Both the position numbers and the translations under genes were made by a program. Source: a bacterium YEK0313 (GTDB lineage Bacteria > Pseudomonadota > Alphaproteobacteria > Rhizobiales > Phreatobacteraceae). From it: DNA of 64,000 nucleotides. This document shows positions 1-9,529 of the stretch, piece after piece. The DNA lies in assembly GCA_000751295.2 (NCBI GenBank), contig CCMO02000001.1:2777501-2841500 (forward strand), read 5' to 3'. The notes under the pieces are model-generated. The model had not been told where the DNA came from. It did no database searches and worked only from the letters and a program-made list of their open reading frames with translations. Position 1 is the stretch's first letter, and each line of letters begins with the position of its first letter.

Positions 1-228
1 TCTTTTTGTCGACGGATCGCGGCGGCGACGGCTGTCGCCACCGGCGTCCGGGGCTGCTGAAGCAAGGCTGATAGGCTAACCTCGATGATGCTACGTCGCA
101 GGATGGGCCAAGGCAACGCGCACCGCCCGCCGGAGCCGGCCACCCGCCGATCACAATATCGGGCGCACTGGCCGCAGGCGTCGCCGCCGACCATCTGAGA
201 GAGAACAGACCCAGCAGCGGAGACCGTC

Positions 229-1440
229 ATGACCTTGTCGAGCTCGGACCTGATCGCCACGGAACTGCGGCTCGGAGCCCACAACTACCAGCCGCTCGAC
301 GTTGTGCTGGCACGCGGCGAGGGGGTCTATGTCTACGATGTCGACGGCCGGCGCTATCTCGACTGCCTGTCGGCCTATTCCGCGGTCAACCAGGGCCATT
401 GCCACCCGAAGATCCTCGCCGCCATGGTCGAGCAGGCCCAGCGGCTGACGCTGACGTCGCGGGCGTTCCGCAACGATCAACTCGCCCTGTTCTACGAGGA
501 GCTCGCGGCGCTCACCGGCTCGCACAAGATCCTGCCGATGAACAGCGGCGCGGAGGCGGTCGAGACGGCGATCAAGGCGGTGCGCAAATGGGGCTACGAG
601 GTCAAGGGCGTGCCCGCCGGCGCCGCCGAGATCATCGTCTGCGCCAACAATTTCCACGGGCGGACGATCGGCATCGTCGGCTTCTCGACGGATCCGACCG
701 CGCATGGCGGCTTCGGACCGTTCGCGCCGGGCTTCCGGATCATCCCCTTCGGCGATGCCGGGGCCCTCGAGCGGGCGATCGGCCCGAACACGGTCGGGTT
801 CCTGGTCGAGCCGATCCAGGGCGAGGCCGGCGTGATCATTCCGCCGGCGGGCTATTTCGCCCGCGTGCGCGAGCTCTGCACGGCGCACAATGTCGTGCTG
901 ATCCTCGACGAGATCCAGACCGGGCTCGGCCGCACCGGCCGGCTGCTCGCCGAGCAGCACGAGGGCATCGAGGCCGACGTGACGCTGATCGGCAAGGCGC
1001 TGTCGGGCGGCTTCTATCCTGTCTCGGCGGTGCTCTCCAATTCGGAGGTTCTGGGCGTGCTGAAGCCCGGCCAGCACGGCTCGACCTTCGGCGGCAATCC
1101 GCTTGCCTGCGCGGTGGCACGGGCCGCCGTCCGCGTGCTCACCGAGGAGGGCATGATCGACAATGCCGCAGCCCAGGGCGTCTATATGCAGGCGGAGCTT
1201 GCGGCGATCCGTTCCAACGTCGTCCGCGAGGTGCGCGGCCGGGGGCTGATGCTGGCGGTCGAACTGCACCCGGAAGCGGGCGGTGCGCATCGCTTCTGCG
1301 ACCTGCTCAAGGAACGGGGCGTCCTCGCCAAGGATACCCACCGCGACACGATCCGCATTGCCCCGCCGCTGATCATCACCCGCGACCAGGCCGACTGGGC
1401 GCTGGAGCAGTTCGCCGCCGTGCTGACGACCGCCGGCTGA
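229..1440 (+). CDS. rocD: Ornithine--oxo-acid aminotransferase
   Basis: This 403-residue protein is a class-III PLP-dependent aminotransferase of the ornithine-aminotransferase type. The enzyme moves the delta-amino group of ornithine to 2-oxoglutarate, giving glutamate semialdehyde in arginine/ornithine catabolism. The sequence shows the family's N-terminal HNYxPLDVVLxRGEG and LDCLSAYSAVNQGHCHP stretches, the PLP-phosphate segment MNSGAEAVETA, the LILDEIQTGLGRTG aspartate region and the PLP-lysine in LIGKALSGGFYPVSA. Length is normal. The ATG follows a GGAGA ribosome site. It stands alone and converges on the cytochrome gene 13 bp downstream. The 228 bases upstream hold no gene I can support. 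Function is confident; substrate is inferred from family resemblance. Confidence 0.93.
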   Translation: MTLSSSDLIATELRLGAHNYQPLDVVLARGEGVYVYDVDGRRYLDCLSAYSAVNQGHCHPKILAAMVEQAQRLTLTSRAFRNDQLALFYEELAALTGSHKILPMNSGAEAVETAIKAVRKWGYEVKGVPAGAAEIIVCANNFHGRTIGIVGFSTDPTAHGGFGPFAPGFRIIPFGDAGALERAIGPNTVGFLVEPIQGEAGVIIPPAGYFARVRELCTAHNVVLILDEIQTGLGRTGRLLAEQHEGIEADVTLIGKALSGGFYPVSAVLSNSEVLGVLKPGQHGSTFGGNPLACAVARAAVRVLTEEGMIDNAAAQGVYMQAELAAIRSNVVREVRGRGLMLAVELHPEAGGAHRFCDLLKERGVLAKDTHRDTIRIAPPLIITRDQADWALEQFAAVLTTAG

Positions 1441-1453
1441 CGGCGCCGCCCGG

Positions 1454-1834
1454 TCAGGGCGAGGGGCCGGCGAGGAAGGCCGCGAGCGCGGCGCGATCCT
1501 CCGCGCCGGCAAGGCCGGGCGGGCTCATCCAGGTGCCGGGAAACATCGCCTCGGGGTCGACGAGGAAGGTTTCGAGCCGGTCCCTGTCCCAGCGCAGGCC
1601 CGCCGCGCGTGCCGCCTTCAGCGCCGGCGAATAGTCGAAGCCCGGGTCGGAGCCGACCAGACGGCCGCCGAGCCCGGCAAGGTTCGGACCGGCCATTCCG
1701 GCTGCGCCGGTCGCGCGGCTGTGGCAGGCGCTGCAGGCTTCGAACAGCGCGGCGCCGCGGCCCGGCTCCTGCGCCACGGCGGGTACAGGGACGGCGAAGC
1801 CGGCGAGCGCCAGGGCAAGAGCCGCTCGGATCAT
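1454..1834 (-). CDS. Exported class I c-type cytochrome
   Basis: This small periplasmic cytochrome c has 126 residues. Residues 1-22 form a signal peptide ending in AVAQ. The haem-binding motif CSACH is at 34-38 and a probable axial Met is M103 in GTWMSPPG, the usual mono-haem class I arrangement. It starts 3 bp after the stop of the upstream beta-propeller gene, so the two are almost certainly co-transcribed, and translation may be coupled because I see no clear ribosome site of its own. The pairing suggests a periplasmic electron acceptor for its neighbour, but that is inference from position only. Confidence 0.85.
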   Translation of the reverse strand: MIRAALALALAGFAVPVPAVAQEPGRGAALFEACSACHSRATGAAGMAGPNLAGLGGRLVGSDPGFDYSPALKAARAAGLRWDRDRLETFLVDPEAMFPGTWMSPPGLAGAEDRAALAAFLAGPSP

Positions 1835-1837
1835 GTA

Positions 1838-2830
1838 CTAAGCGGCCGTCCTGGTCTGGATCCGCACCAGCCGGCTCTGCCCGGATTCGCCACCCCAGGC
1901 TTCGCCCGGCCGGCCGTCCATCTGGCGCACATTGGCGCCGGGCCGGTCGCTCGGGAAGCTGACGAAGGTTTCGGTCGCGGGATCGAAGCGGACGATGGCA
2001 TTGGCCGAAAAATCGGTCAGCCAGACCTTGTCCCGGTCGTCGACATAGACCGAATAGGTGCGCGGCCGCTCGCCCGGCAGCTTCCAGGTCGCCCAGGTCT
2101 TGGCCACCGTGTCGTAGGCGGAGACATTGCCGGAATTCCATTCGCTGACCCAGACACGGTTGCGGCTGTCGGCCCAGACCCGCCGCGCACCCTGGTTGGC
2201 GGTAGGCGGCTCCACCACCTCGACCGCGGTCGTCGTCGTGTCGATCCGGCCGATATAGCTGCCGGCGAGCGAGGCGAACCAGATCTCGCCCGACGGCGTG
2301 CGGGTCATGCCGTAGGGGCCGCGCCCGCGCGGCGCGTCGAACACGTCCATGCGTGCCGTCTTCGGGTCGAACCGGCCATAGATGCCGTTCTGGCCGGTGA
2401 ACCAGAGCGTGCCCGACCCGTCGAACACGGCGGTGTTGAGATTGGCATTGGCGCGCGCCGCCGGCAGGCGGAACAGGTCGACCTTCAGCGAGTCCGGGTC
2501 GACCCGAGCAATGGCGTTCTGTCCGCCCTCGGTGATCCAGGCGGCGCCCTCGGCATCGGTGATGACGCCGTGCGGGGCGGCTCCCTCGCCGAGCGCGATG
2601 ACCTTGAGGCTGCCGTCGGCCGGGTCGAACAGGCCGAGCGTGCCGTTGCGCTGGCCATTGACCCAGATGCGCCCATGGCGCGCGGCCGTGACGTCGCGCG
2701 AGCCCTTGATGGCGGGAATATCGAAATAGGTGACCGTGAACGGCGCTTCCTGCGCCGCTGCCCGCCGCGTGGCCACGAGCGGGGCGGCGAGGGCGACAAG
2801 GCCGAACTGCAGCAACGACCGGCGATGCAT
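1838..2830 (-). CDS. Exported streptogramin-lyase-like (Vgb-fold) beta-propeller protein
   Basis: The 330-residue protein has a twin-arginine-like signal (HRRSLLQFG, cleavage after RRAAAQ) followed by about seven repeats of the type G..WFT...xIGRxD, the blades of a virginiamycin B lyase/SMP-30-like beta-propeller. The ATG at 2830 is preferred because a GAGGAG ribosome site lies upstream; an open frame continues further 5' but has no such support. In true Vgb a histidine in the RPHAIT blade segment is catalytic; the matching segment here reads GARRVWA, so antibiotic lyase activity is doubtful. It is transcribed with a cytochrome c gene, which points to a periplasmic role, perhaps a dehydrogenase or binding protein. 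Fold is confident; substrate unknown. Confidence 0.75.
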   Translation of the reverse strand: MHRRSLLQFGLVALAAPLVATRRAAAQEAPFTVTYFDIPAIKGSRDVTAARHGRIWVNGQRNGTLGLFDPADGSLKVIALGEGAAPHGVITDAEGAAWITEGGQNAIARVDPDSLKVDLFRLPAARANANLNTAVFDGSGTLWFTGQNGIYGRFDPKTARMDVFDAPRGRGPYGMTRTPSGEIWFASLAGSYIGRIDTTTTAVEVVEPPTANQGARRVWADSRNRVWVSEWNSGNVSAYDTVAKTWATWKLPGERPRTYSVYVDDRDKVWLTDFSANAIVRFDPATETFVSFPSDRPGANVRQMDGRPGEAWGGESGQSRLVRIQTRTAA

Positions 2831-2916
2831 GACGCGTCTCCTCGGGCGGTTGAGCCTTGGGAGGCACGATAGGGCTTCGTGCGCGGCTGTAAATCCACAG
2901 CCGCGTGAACGTTCGC

Positions 2917-5757
2917 TCAGGTCGCGGCAACCTCCTTCGCTTCCGCCGTCGGGGCGGGCGCCAGGGGCGGGCTGTGAATGCCGAAAGTGTTGCGGATGAT
3001 CTCGACGAACTCGGCATGCGGCTGGGGCCGGCCGAGCAGGTAGCCCTGGGCCTCGTCGCAGCCCTCGACATGCAGCAGCGACAGCTGGTCCTGGGTTTCG
3101 ACACCCTCGGCCAGCACCGGCACCTCCAGGCTGCGGCCGAGCGCGAGGATCGCGCGGATGATCGCCTTGGCCTGCGGGCTCGTCTCCACCTCGGTCATGA
3201 AAGTGCGGTCGAGCTTGATCTTGTCGAAGGGGAAGGAGCGCAGAGTGTCGAGCGAGGAATAGCCCGTGCCGAAATCGTCGATGGCGATGGTCACGCCCAG
3301 CCTCTTGATCTGGCGCAGCACGTGCAGGGCCCGGGCCTTGTCGGCGATGATGGTCGTCTCGGTGATTTCCAGCTCCAGGAGATGCGGCTTGAGGCCGGTG
3401 TCGTCGAGCACCTGGCGCACCAGGGCGACGAGGTCGACATGGCCGATCTGCACCGGCGAGAGGTTCACCGCGATCTTGCAAGGGTGCAGCCAGGTGGCGG
3501 CTTCGGCGCAGGCCGTGCGCAGCACCCATTCGCCAAGCGGCACGATGGCGCCGCATTCCTCGGCGATCGGGATGAATTCGCTCGGTGGCACCGTGCCCCG
3601 TTCGGGATGATGCCAGCGCAGCAGGACCTCGTAGCCGACGGTCCTGCCGGTCGAAACCGACTTCTGCACCTGGTAGGCAAGGCTGAACTGGTTGCGCTCG
3701 AGGCCGAGCCACAGGTCCTTGGCGAGCGCCCGGCGCGAGCGCGCGGCCTCGTCCATGCGCGCTTCGTAGTAGCAGATCGCCTGGTTGACCCCGCCCTTCG
3801 CCCGGTACATGGCGAGGTCGGCATTGTTGACCAGTATCTCGCGCGCCGTGCCGTCGTCGGGGAAGAGCGCAACGCCGATGCTGGCGCCCGGCACGATGTC
3901 GAATTCGGCGCGGGTGATGTGGCTGAACAGGCAGCGTTCGAGCCGCTCGAGGAAATCGACGAGGTCCGCCTGGTAGCGGTAGGTCTTCACCGCTGCGAAC
4001 TCATCGCCGCCGAAGCGGGCGACGAATTCACCCTCGCCGAGGGCCTCCTGCATGCGCAGCGATAGGATCTGCAGCACCTCGTCGCCGGTCGCGTGGCCGT
4101 GGATGTCGTTGATCTCCTTGAAGCGGTCGAGGTCGATGCCGACCACCGCCGCCTTCTCACCGGCCCGGGCGGCCCGTTCCAGCTCCTGGTCCAGATGATC
4201 GTTGAAATAGGCGCGGTTCGGCAGGCCGGTCAGCGCGTCGTGGCGCGCCATATGGGCGATCTTCTGCTCGGAGCGGCGGCGATCGGTGATGTCCTCGAAG
4301 GTGGTGACGAACGAGCCGTCGGCCGCGGTGCGATGCGCGATCGAGATGGACCGTCCTGTGCCGAATTCCTCCACCACCGCATGGCCGTTGCGGCTCGCGA
4401 TCAGGTCGCGGTGGCGCAGATACATGCGCTGTGCCTCCTCGGCGCTGCCGCCCGAGGCGCCGACGATCCGCTCCAGCAGGTCGCGGAACGACGTGCCGGT
4501 CGCAAGATCGCCGGCGGCGAGGCCGAACAGCTCGGCGAGCCGGCCGTTGGTCAGGACCAGCTCGCCGGCCGGCGCGAACAGACAGAGACCCTGGCTCATG
4601 TTGGACAGCGCGAGATCCAGCGTGCGGCTGACCTCGCGGATGCGGTCTGCGTCGGCCTTCTCGCGCGTGCAGTCGCGGATGATCTGGGCGAAGCCGACGA
4701 AGTCACCGGTATCGTCGCGAATGGCGTCGATGGCGATATGGGCCCAGAAGCGCGAGCCGTCCTTGCGCAGGCGCCAGCCTTCCTCCTCGTGTCGGCCGGT
4801 GGTCGCGGCCGTGGCGAGCGCAGCCTCGGGAGCCTCGGCGGTGCGGTCGGCAGCCGTGTAGAAGCGCGAGATATGGGCGCCGACAATGTCGTCCGCTGCA
4901 TGGCCCAGCATGCGCTGGGCGCCGCCGTTCCAGTTGGCGACGCAGCCTTTGCGGTCGATCATGAAGATCGCATAGTCGTTGACGCCTTCGACGAGCAGGC
5001 CGAACCGTCTTTCGCTCGCCAGCCGCTCGGCCAGCGCCAGGCGGGCGATGCGCGCGACGACGAGCGCGCCGCCGATGAGGGCGATCGCCGCCACCGCCAG
5101 CGAATAGGCCATGGTCTGCGGGTCGAGGATCGAGGCCGCGATGTTGCGGGCCGGGTCCGGAACCACGGTGACCGCGCCCATCGCCGTGAAATGCATGAGG
5201 CAGATGGCGAGCGTCATCAGTAGCGTCGCGGCGAGGTCGCCGCCGCTGCCCCGATGGCGGCGCGCCACCGTCAGCGCCAGCGCGCCGAATATCGCGCCCA
5301 GCACGAGCGACGCCGCGACGAGGTCGGGCGCCCAGATGATCCGCGCCGGCATTTCCAGTGCTGCCATGCCGAGATAGTGCATGGTGCTGACGCCGATGCC
5401 GACCAGGGCGCCGCCGGCCGGCGCCGCATATCGCGCCCGCCAGCCGAGCGCCAGAGCGAGGCCGCTCATGGTCAGGACGATGGCGACCGCAAGCGACAGG
5501 ATGGTCAGGCCGAGATCGTAGCCGGCGACGACGCCGGGATCGTAGGCCAGCATGGCGACGAAATGGGTCGACCAGATGCCGAAGCCCGCGGCGCAGCCGG
5601 CGACCGCGATCCAGATCAGCCGCTGCCCCCGCTTGGCGCCGGCCGCCTGGCGGCCGGTGGCGATGAAGCAGTAGCTGGAAATGAAGCAGATGGTCGCGGC
5701 AACGGCGACCAGCGACCAGTTGTGGTCGTAGGCAAGGCAGGACAGGACGCGGAACAT
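2917..5757 (-). CDS. Membrane-bound MHYT-PAS-GGDEF-EAL c-di-GMP turnover protein
   Basis: The N-terminal ~240 residues form a multi-helix MHYT sensor with THFVAM, MHYLGM and MHFTAM motifs, which in this family are thought to bind a metal and sense a diatomic gas. Two PAS-like segments follow (about 250-370 and 380-490), then a GGDEF domain with intact RFGGDEF and an EAL domain whose signature reads EVLLRW instead of EALLRW; later EAL motifs (AVNLSP, ELEITET, DDFGTGYSS, KLDRTF, AEGVET) are present. A cyclase and a phosphodiesterase domain therefore coexist. I take the ATG at 5757, preceded by GAGGG; a GTG six bases upstream is possible. It is divergent from prfB. Confidence 0.9.
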   Translation of the reverse strand: MFRVLSCLAYDHNWSLVAVAATICFISSYCFIATGRQAAGAKRGQRLIWIAVAGCAAGFGIWSTHFVAMLAYDPGVVAGYDLGLTILSLAVAIVLTMSGLALALGWRARYAAPAGGALVGIGVSTMHYLGMAALEMPARIIWAPDLVAASLVLGAIFGALALTVARRHRGSGGDLAATLLMTLAICLMHFTAMGAVTVVPDPARNIAASILDPQTMAYSLAVAAIALIGGALVVARIARLALAERLASERRFGLLVEGVNDYAIFMIDRKGCVANWNGGAQRMLGHAADDIVGAHISRFYTAADRTAEAPEAALATAATTGRHEEEGWRLRKDGSRFWAHIAIDAIRDDTGDFVGFAQIIRDCTREKADADRIREVSRTLDLALSNMSQGLCLFAPAGELVLTNGRLAELFGLAAGDLATGTSFRDLLERIVGASGGSAEEAQRMYLRHRDLIASRNGHAVVEEFGTGRSISIAHRTAADGSFVTTFEDITDRRRSEQKIAHMARHDALTGLPNRAYFNDHLDQELERAARAGEKAAVVGIDLDRFKEINDIHGHATGDEVLQILSLRMQEALGEGEFVARFGGDEFAAVKTYRYQADLVDFLERLERCLFSHITRAEFDIVPGASIGVALFPDDGTAREILVNNADLAMYRAKGGVNQAICYYEARMDEAARSRRALAKDLWLGLERNQFSLAYQVQKSVSTGRTVGYEVLLRWHHPERGTVPPSEFIPIAEECGAIVPLGEWVLRTACAEAATWLHPCKIAVNLSPVQIGHVDLVALVRQVLDDTGLKPHLLELEITETTIIADKARALHVLRQIKRLGVTIAIDDFGTGYSSLDTLRSFPFDKIKLDRTFMTEVETSPQAKAIIRAILALGRSLEVPVLAEGVETQDQLSLLHVEGCDEAQGYLLGRPQPHAEFVEIIRNTFGIHSPPLAPAPTAEAKEVAAT

Positions 5758-5968
5758 TGCCACCCTCAGCTCAATGTTCGCTCCGTAAGGTAAGGTTCCT
5801 AACGAACCGTGTTTCCGTGCCGCGAAATGTGGGTGCTTTCCGGTGTAGGGAAGGTGGCCGGGGCGCGGCCTATTCTTGCTGCGGCCGGCAAGCGTGACGC
5901 ATTGACAGCGGGCGCTTCCTGACTAGGGTGCGCGCTCCCTTTCGTTCGTAACCCCAGAGGACAGCGCC

Positions 5969-7100
5969 ATGCGTGCCGACATCGTCGCCAGCGCCGAGGC
6001 CATCAAGGAGTCGGTCGGGCTCCTGAGGAGGCATCTTTGACTGGGATGTCGCCCAGAAACGCCTTGCGGAGCTGAACGCTCTCGCCGAGAGCAACGATCT
6101 CTGGAATGATCCCGACCGGGCCCAGAAGGTCATGCAGGAGCGCAATGCGCTCGACGGGCGGATGACCGCGCTGACGACGATCGAGCGCGATCTCTCCGAC
6201 AATCTGGAGCTGGCCGAGCTCGCTGAGGCCGAGGACGACACGGCGACGCTGGAGGAGGCCGCCAAGGCGCTCGCCGACACCAGCGCCAAGGCGCAGCGTC
6301 TGCAGCTCGAGGCGCTCCTGTCGGGCGAGGCCGACGCCAACGACACCTACCTGGAAATCCACGCCGGCTCGGGCGGTACCGAGAGCCAGGACTGGGCGCT
6401 CATGCTCATGCGCATGTATACGCGCTGGGCCGAGCGGCGCGGCTTCAAGGTCGAGGTGGTCGAAGAAAGCGAGGGCGAAGAGGCCGGCATCAAGTCGACC
6501 ACGCTCCTGATCAAGGGGCACAACGCCTATGGCTGGCTGAAGACCGAAGCGGGCGTGCACCGCCTCGTGCGCATCTCGCCCTTCGATTCGAACGCCCGCC
6601 GGCACACCTCCTTCGCGGCGGCGACGGTCTATCCGGTCATCGACGACAAGATCGATATCCAGATCAACGAGGCCGACGTGCGCGTCGACACGATGCGGTC
6701 GGGCGGCGCGGGCGGCCAGCACGTCAACAAGACCGAATCGGCGGTCCGGCTGGTGCACAATCCGACCGGCATCATGGTGGTGAGCCAGGGCTCGCGCTCG
6801 CAGCACGCCAACCGGGCCGTGGCCTGGCAGATGCTGCGCGCCAAGCTCTACGAGCGCGAGCTGAAGATCCGCGAGGAGGCGGCCGCGGCCGATTTCTCCG
6901 CCAAGACCGATATCGGCTGGGGCCACCAGATCCGCTCCTACGTGCTGCAGCCCTATCAGCTCGTGAAGGACCTGCGCACCGGCAAGACCTCGGGCGTGCC
7001 CTCCGAGGTGCTTGACGGCGACCTCGACGGCTTCATGGAAGCGACGCTCGCCATGCGCGCCTATGGCACCAAGGCCGGCGACACCGACGACGTCGAATGA
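5969..7100 (+). CDS. prfB: Peptide chain release factor 2, with programmed +1 frameshift
   Basis: RF2 recognises UGA/UAA stop codons and triggers peptide release. The first 23 codons (MRADIVASAEAIKESVGLLRRHL) run from the ATG at 5969 to an in-frame TGA at 6038-6040; translation must shift +1 to continue as DWDVAQKRLAEL. The rest holds the RF2 stop-recognition tripeptide SPF in ISPFDSNARR and the GGQ peptidyl-hydrolysis motif in SGGAGGQHVNK. The joined product is about 376 residues, normal for RF2. A conventional gene caller would start at an internal ATG (6132) and lose the N-terminus. The frameshift autoregulates RF2: low RF2 favours shifting at the UGA. Read as a genuine functional gene. 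Confidence 0.96.
6026..6041 (+). promoter_or_regulatory. prfB: RF2 programmed +1 frameshift site
   Basis: An internal Shine-Dalgarno AGGAGG (6026-6031) is followed after three bases by the slippery CTT TGA C (6035-6041). This matches the arrangement known from E. coli prfB: SD, 3-nt spacer, CUU UGA C. Frame 0 ends at TGA; frame +1 from GAC at 6039 runs open to 7100. Confidence 0.95.
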
Positions 7101-7106
7101 GGCTCT

Positions 7107-7131
7107 CCGGCCCCGCCGCATGCGGGGCCGG
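7107..7131. terminator. Hairpin between convergent prfB and DUF1028 gene
   Basis: CCGGCCCCGC and GCGGGGCCGG form a perfect 10-bp stem around a 5-base loop, seven bases after the prfB stop. There is no T-run, so it may be a weak bidirectional terminator or only a stabilising hairpin. Confidence 0.45.
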
Positions 7132-7154
7132 CCGCCCCTCGCGCGACGTTCGGA

Positions 7155-7874
7155 TCAGCGCCGGAACCGCAGATCCGAGCCTGCGGCGATCCATGCCGCC
7201 TCCATGGCGTCGAGGTCGGTGCAGCCCGACGGGTTCGCCCGCGTCGGCGCCCAGCCTTTGCGGGCGTTGATATGTCCGCGCCAGAGCCCGAGCAGCCGTT
7301 CGAGCTCGCCGAGCGGGGCGCCATGATCGTCGACCCGAATGTCGAGATCGGGGAAGTCCTCGGTGGTGACGAGCTTCATCGCCGCAGACTGCCGGCCGCG
7401 CCGGTCGCCGCCGGCGGCTTCGCCGGCCTGCATGGCGGCGATCAGCCGTTCCGGCAGGGCGAGCCCGCGCGAAGCCGCGAAAGCATCGAAGCAATCGGCG
7501 ACGACCGCTTCGCCGGAAAGCATGTTGCCGGCGACCGAGACGTGGGCGGCGGTGCGCTCGCCGCACCATTCCACGCAATGGCGTCCGGTGAAGGCGGAGG
7601 CGCGCCCCTTGGCGTCGACCGCATGGACCTGGCGCAGGCCACGCCCGTCATCGCGGCCGAGCGCCTGCTCGATCGCCTCGGCCGGGCCGAGCCCGGCTTC
7701 GAGTCCGTCGAGCACGGCGGGCCCCAGATAGCGATTGGTCATCGACTGGGTCGATACTGCGCCGACGCCGGCCCGCACGAAGGGACAACTCGCCCCGACG
7801 GCGAAGGAGCGGGTCGCCACCGCGACGGCGAAGGCGCCGCTGTCCGGATCATGGGCGACGATAGACCAGGTCAT
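7155..7874 (-). CDS. DUF1028 family protein (Ntn-hydrolase-like)
   Basis: The 239-residue protein starts MTWSIVAHDPDSGAFAVAVATRS and contains GASCPFVRAGVGAVSTQS and NMLSGEAVV, typical of DUF1028, a family with an Ntn-hydrolase-like fold and no settled biochemical role. The ATG at 7874 is preferred over the longer open frame because of an upstream AGAGGA ribosome site and because family members start here. It lies 11 bp after a dipeptide/oligopeptide-type solute-binding protein gene, so it may act on an imported peptide or amide; that is inference from linkage. The C-terminal ~75 residues (from about 165, MKLVTTEDFPDLDIRVDDH) resemble the extra domain often attached in this family. Confidence 0.85.
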   Translation of the reverse strand: MTWSIVAHDPDSGAFAVAVATRSFAVGASCPFVRAGVGAVSTQSMTNRYLGPAVLDGLEAGLGPAEAIEQALGRDDGRGLRQVHAVDAKGRASAFTGRHCVEWCGERTAAHVSVAGNMLSGEAVVADCFDAFAASRGLALPERLIAAMQAGEAAGGDRRGRQSAAMKLVTTEDFPDLDIRVDDHGAPLGELERLLGLWRGHINARKGWAPTRANPSGCTDLDAMEAAWIAAGSDLRFRR

Positions 7875-7885
7875 CCCGCGTCCTC

Positions 7886-9529
7886 TTAGCGTTTTTCGAC
7901 GTTCCACAGCGCCAGGGTGGAGGCGGCGAGCAGGCCCGAAATGTTGCGGCGATAGGCCGTCGGCTGGAGATATTGGCCGAGCTGGATGTGGGTCGGATAG
8001 ACGGCGGCGCGCCGTTGCACGGCTTCGGCGAGCGCCTTCTGTTTCTCCGGGTCGGCCTCGCGGGCAAAGGCGTCGCGCAGCCGCTGCAGCTCGGCATCGC
8101 AGGGCCAGCCGAAGGTCGCCCGCTCGCAGGAGGCGTTCAGGAAGGCGGTCGCGGCAGGATCGAGCACGTCGATCGAGCCCCAGGAGGTGAGGAAGATGCT
8201 CCAGCCGCCGGCGGCAGGCGCGTCCTTCCGGGCCCGGCGCGTCACCAGCGTCTGCCAGTCCATCGCCTGCAGGTCGACCCTGAAGCCGGCCCGTTCCATC
8301 AGGGCCTTGGCGACCGGCGCGAGATTGGCGAGCGAGGCGACATCGGTCGACTGCATGAGCACGACCGGCGTGCCGTCATAGCCGGCCTCCTGCAGGAGGG
8401 CGCGGGCCCGGGCGAAATTGCTCTCCAGCCGATCCTCGAAGCCGGCCGTGGTCGCCAGCGGCGAGCCGCACGGAAACAGCGACTTGCAGGTGACGAAATA
8501 GCGGGCATCGCCGATCGTCGCTTCCAGGAAGTCGCGCTGGTTCAGCGCATGGACGACGGCTTGGCGAATGCGCGGGTCGTCGAACGGCTTGTGCAGCACA
8601 TTGAAGCGCAGGGCATATTGGCGGCCCATCGGCGCCAGGACCTGGAGCGCGACGTTCGGGTCTTTCTCCAGCAGCGGCAGGAGATCGTGCGGCGGCGCCT
8701 CGACGATGTCGATCTCGCCCTGCAGCAGCGCATTGACCTGGGTCTGGGCATCCGAGATCCAGATCCACTCGACCCGGTCGACCCTCACCACCTTGCCGCC
8801 GGCCATGCCGGACGGCGGTTCGGCGCGCGGACGATAGCGCGGATTGCGGATGTAGACCGCCCGTTCGCCCGGCTTCCACTGGTCCCGGACGAAGATGAAC
8901 GGGCCGGAGCCGATCGTTTCGGTGATCTGCGTGTTGGGGTCGGTCTCGGCGATCCGCTTCGGCATCATGAACGGTACGCTCGAAGAGACCTTGCCGAGCG
9001 TCGACAGCACCAGCCCATACGGCTCTTTCAGCCTGAGCGTGAAGGTCTTCGCATCGACCGCGGCGAGTTCCGCCGTCTTTTCCATGAGCGTCTGGCCGAG
9101 GCCGTCGCGGGCGCCCCAGCGCCGGAGCGAGGCGACGCAGTCCTCCGCCGTGACCGGCTGGCCGTCATGCCATTCGAGACCGTCGCGCAAGGTGAAGGTA
9201 TAGGTCAGCTTGTCGTCGCTGACGCTCCAGCGGTCGACCATTTGCGGGCGCACGGTCATGGTCTCGTCGAGCGCGAACAGCGTGTCGTAGACCATGAAGC
9301 CGTGATAGGTCGTGATCAGCGCCGTTGTCCAGATCGGATCGACGATCTTGAGATCGGAATGGAGCGCGATCCGGAGCGTGGATTGGGCCGCCGCCATGCC
9401 TGGCGCCATGGCGAGCAGCAGGCCCGCGAGCAGGGCGAGGCCGGCCCGCCAGCGTCGGCCGAAGCCGTGCCTCCGCATCGAAAAGAAGACGCGCGGGCCG
9501 TGCCCGCTGGCAGAACCGACATCAGGCAT
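7886..9529 (-). CDS. ABC transporter substrate-binding protein, peptide/nickel (SBP_bac_5) family
   Basis: This periplasmic solute-binding protein of the DppA/OppA type has up to 547 residues. A hydrophobic secretion signal ends in MAPGMAAAQ, followed by family hallmarks: TLRIALHSDLKIVDPIWTT near the N-terminus, the TFTLRDGLEWHDGQPVTAEDCVASLRRW signature split over about 110-140, and a long C-terminal lobe. An internal ATG at 9478 would give a more ordinary signal peptide, but the upstream start at 9529 has a GGGGGA-rich ribosome site. No permease or ATPase genes follow; only a DUF1028 gene is adjacent, so it is either an orphan binding protein or served by a transporter elsewhere. Ligand unknown. 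Confidence 0.88.
   Translation of the reverse strand: MPDVGSASGHGPRVFFSMRRHGFGRRWRAGLALLAGLLLAMAPGMAAAQSTLRIALHSDLKIVDPIWTTALITTYHGFMVYDTLFALDETMTVRPQMVDRWSVSDDKLTYTFTLRDGLEWHDGQPVTAEDCVASLRRWGARDGLGQTLMEKTAELAAVDAKTFTLRLKEPYGLVLSTLGKVSSSVPFMMPKRIAETDPNTQITETIGSGPFIFVRDQWKPGERAVYIRNPRYRPRAEPPSGMAGGKVVRVDRVEWIWISDAQTQVNALLQGEIDIVEAPPHDLLPLLEKDPNVALQVLAPMGRQYALRFNVLHKPFDDPRIRQAVVHALNQRDFLEATIGDARYFVTCKSLFPCGSPLATTAGFEDRLESNFARARALLQEAGYDGTPVVLMQSTDVASLANLAPVAKALMERAGFRVDLQAMDWQTLVTRRARKDAPAAGGWSIFLTSWGSIDVLDPAATAFLNASCERATFGWPCDAELQRLRDAFAREADPEKQKALAEAVQRRAAVYPTHIQLGQYLQPTAYRRNISGLLAASTLALWNVEKR

Noticed and set aside
1838..2830. Antibiotic-resistance gene (virginiamycin B lyase)
   Set aside because: Only the propeller fold is supported; the likely catalytic His is absent and context is a cytochrome.
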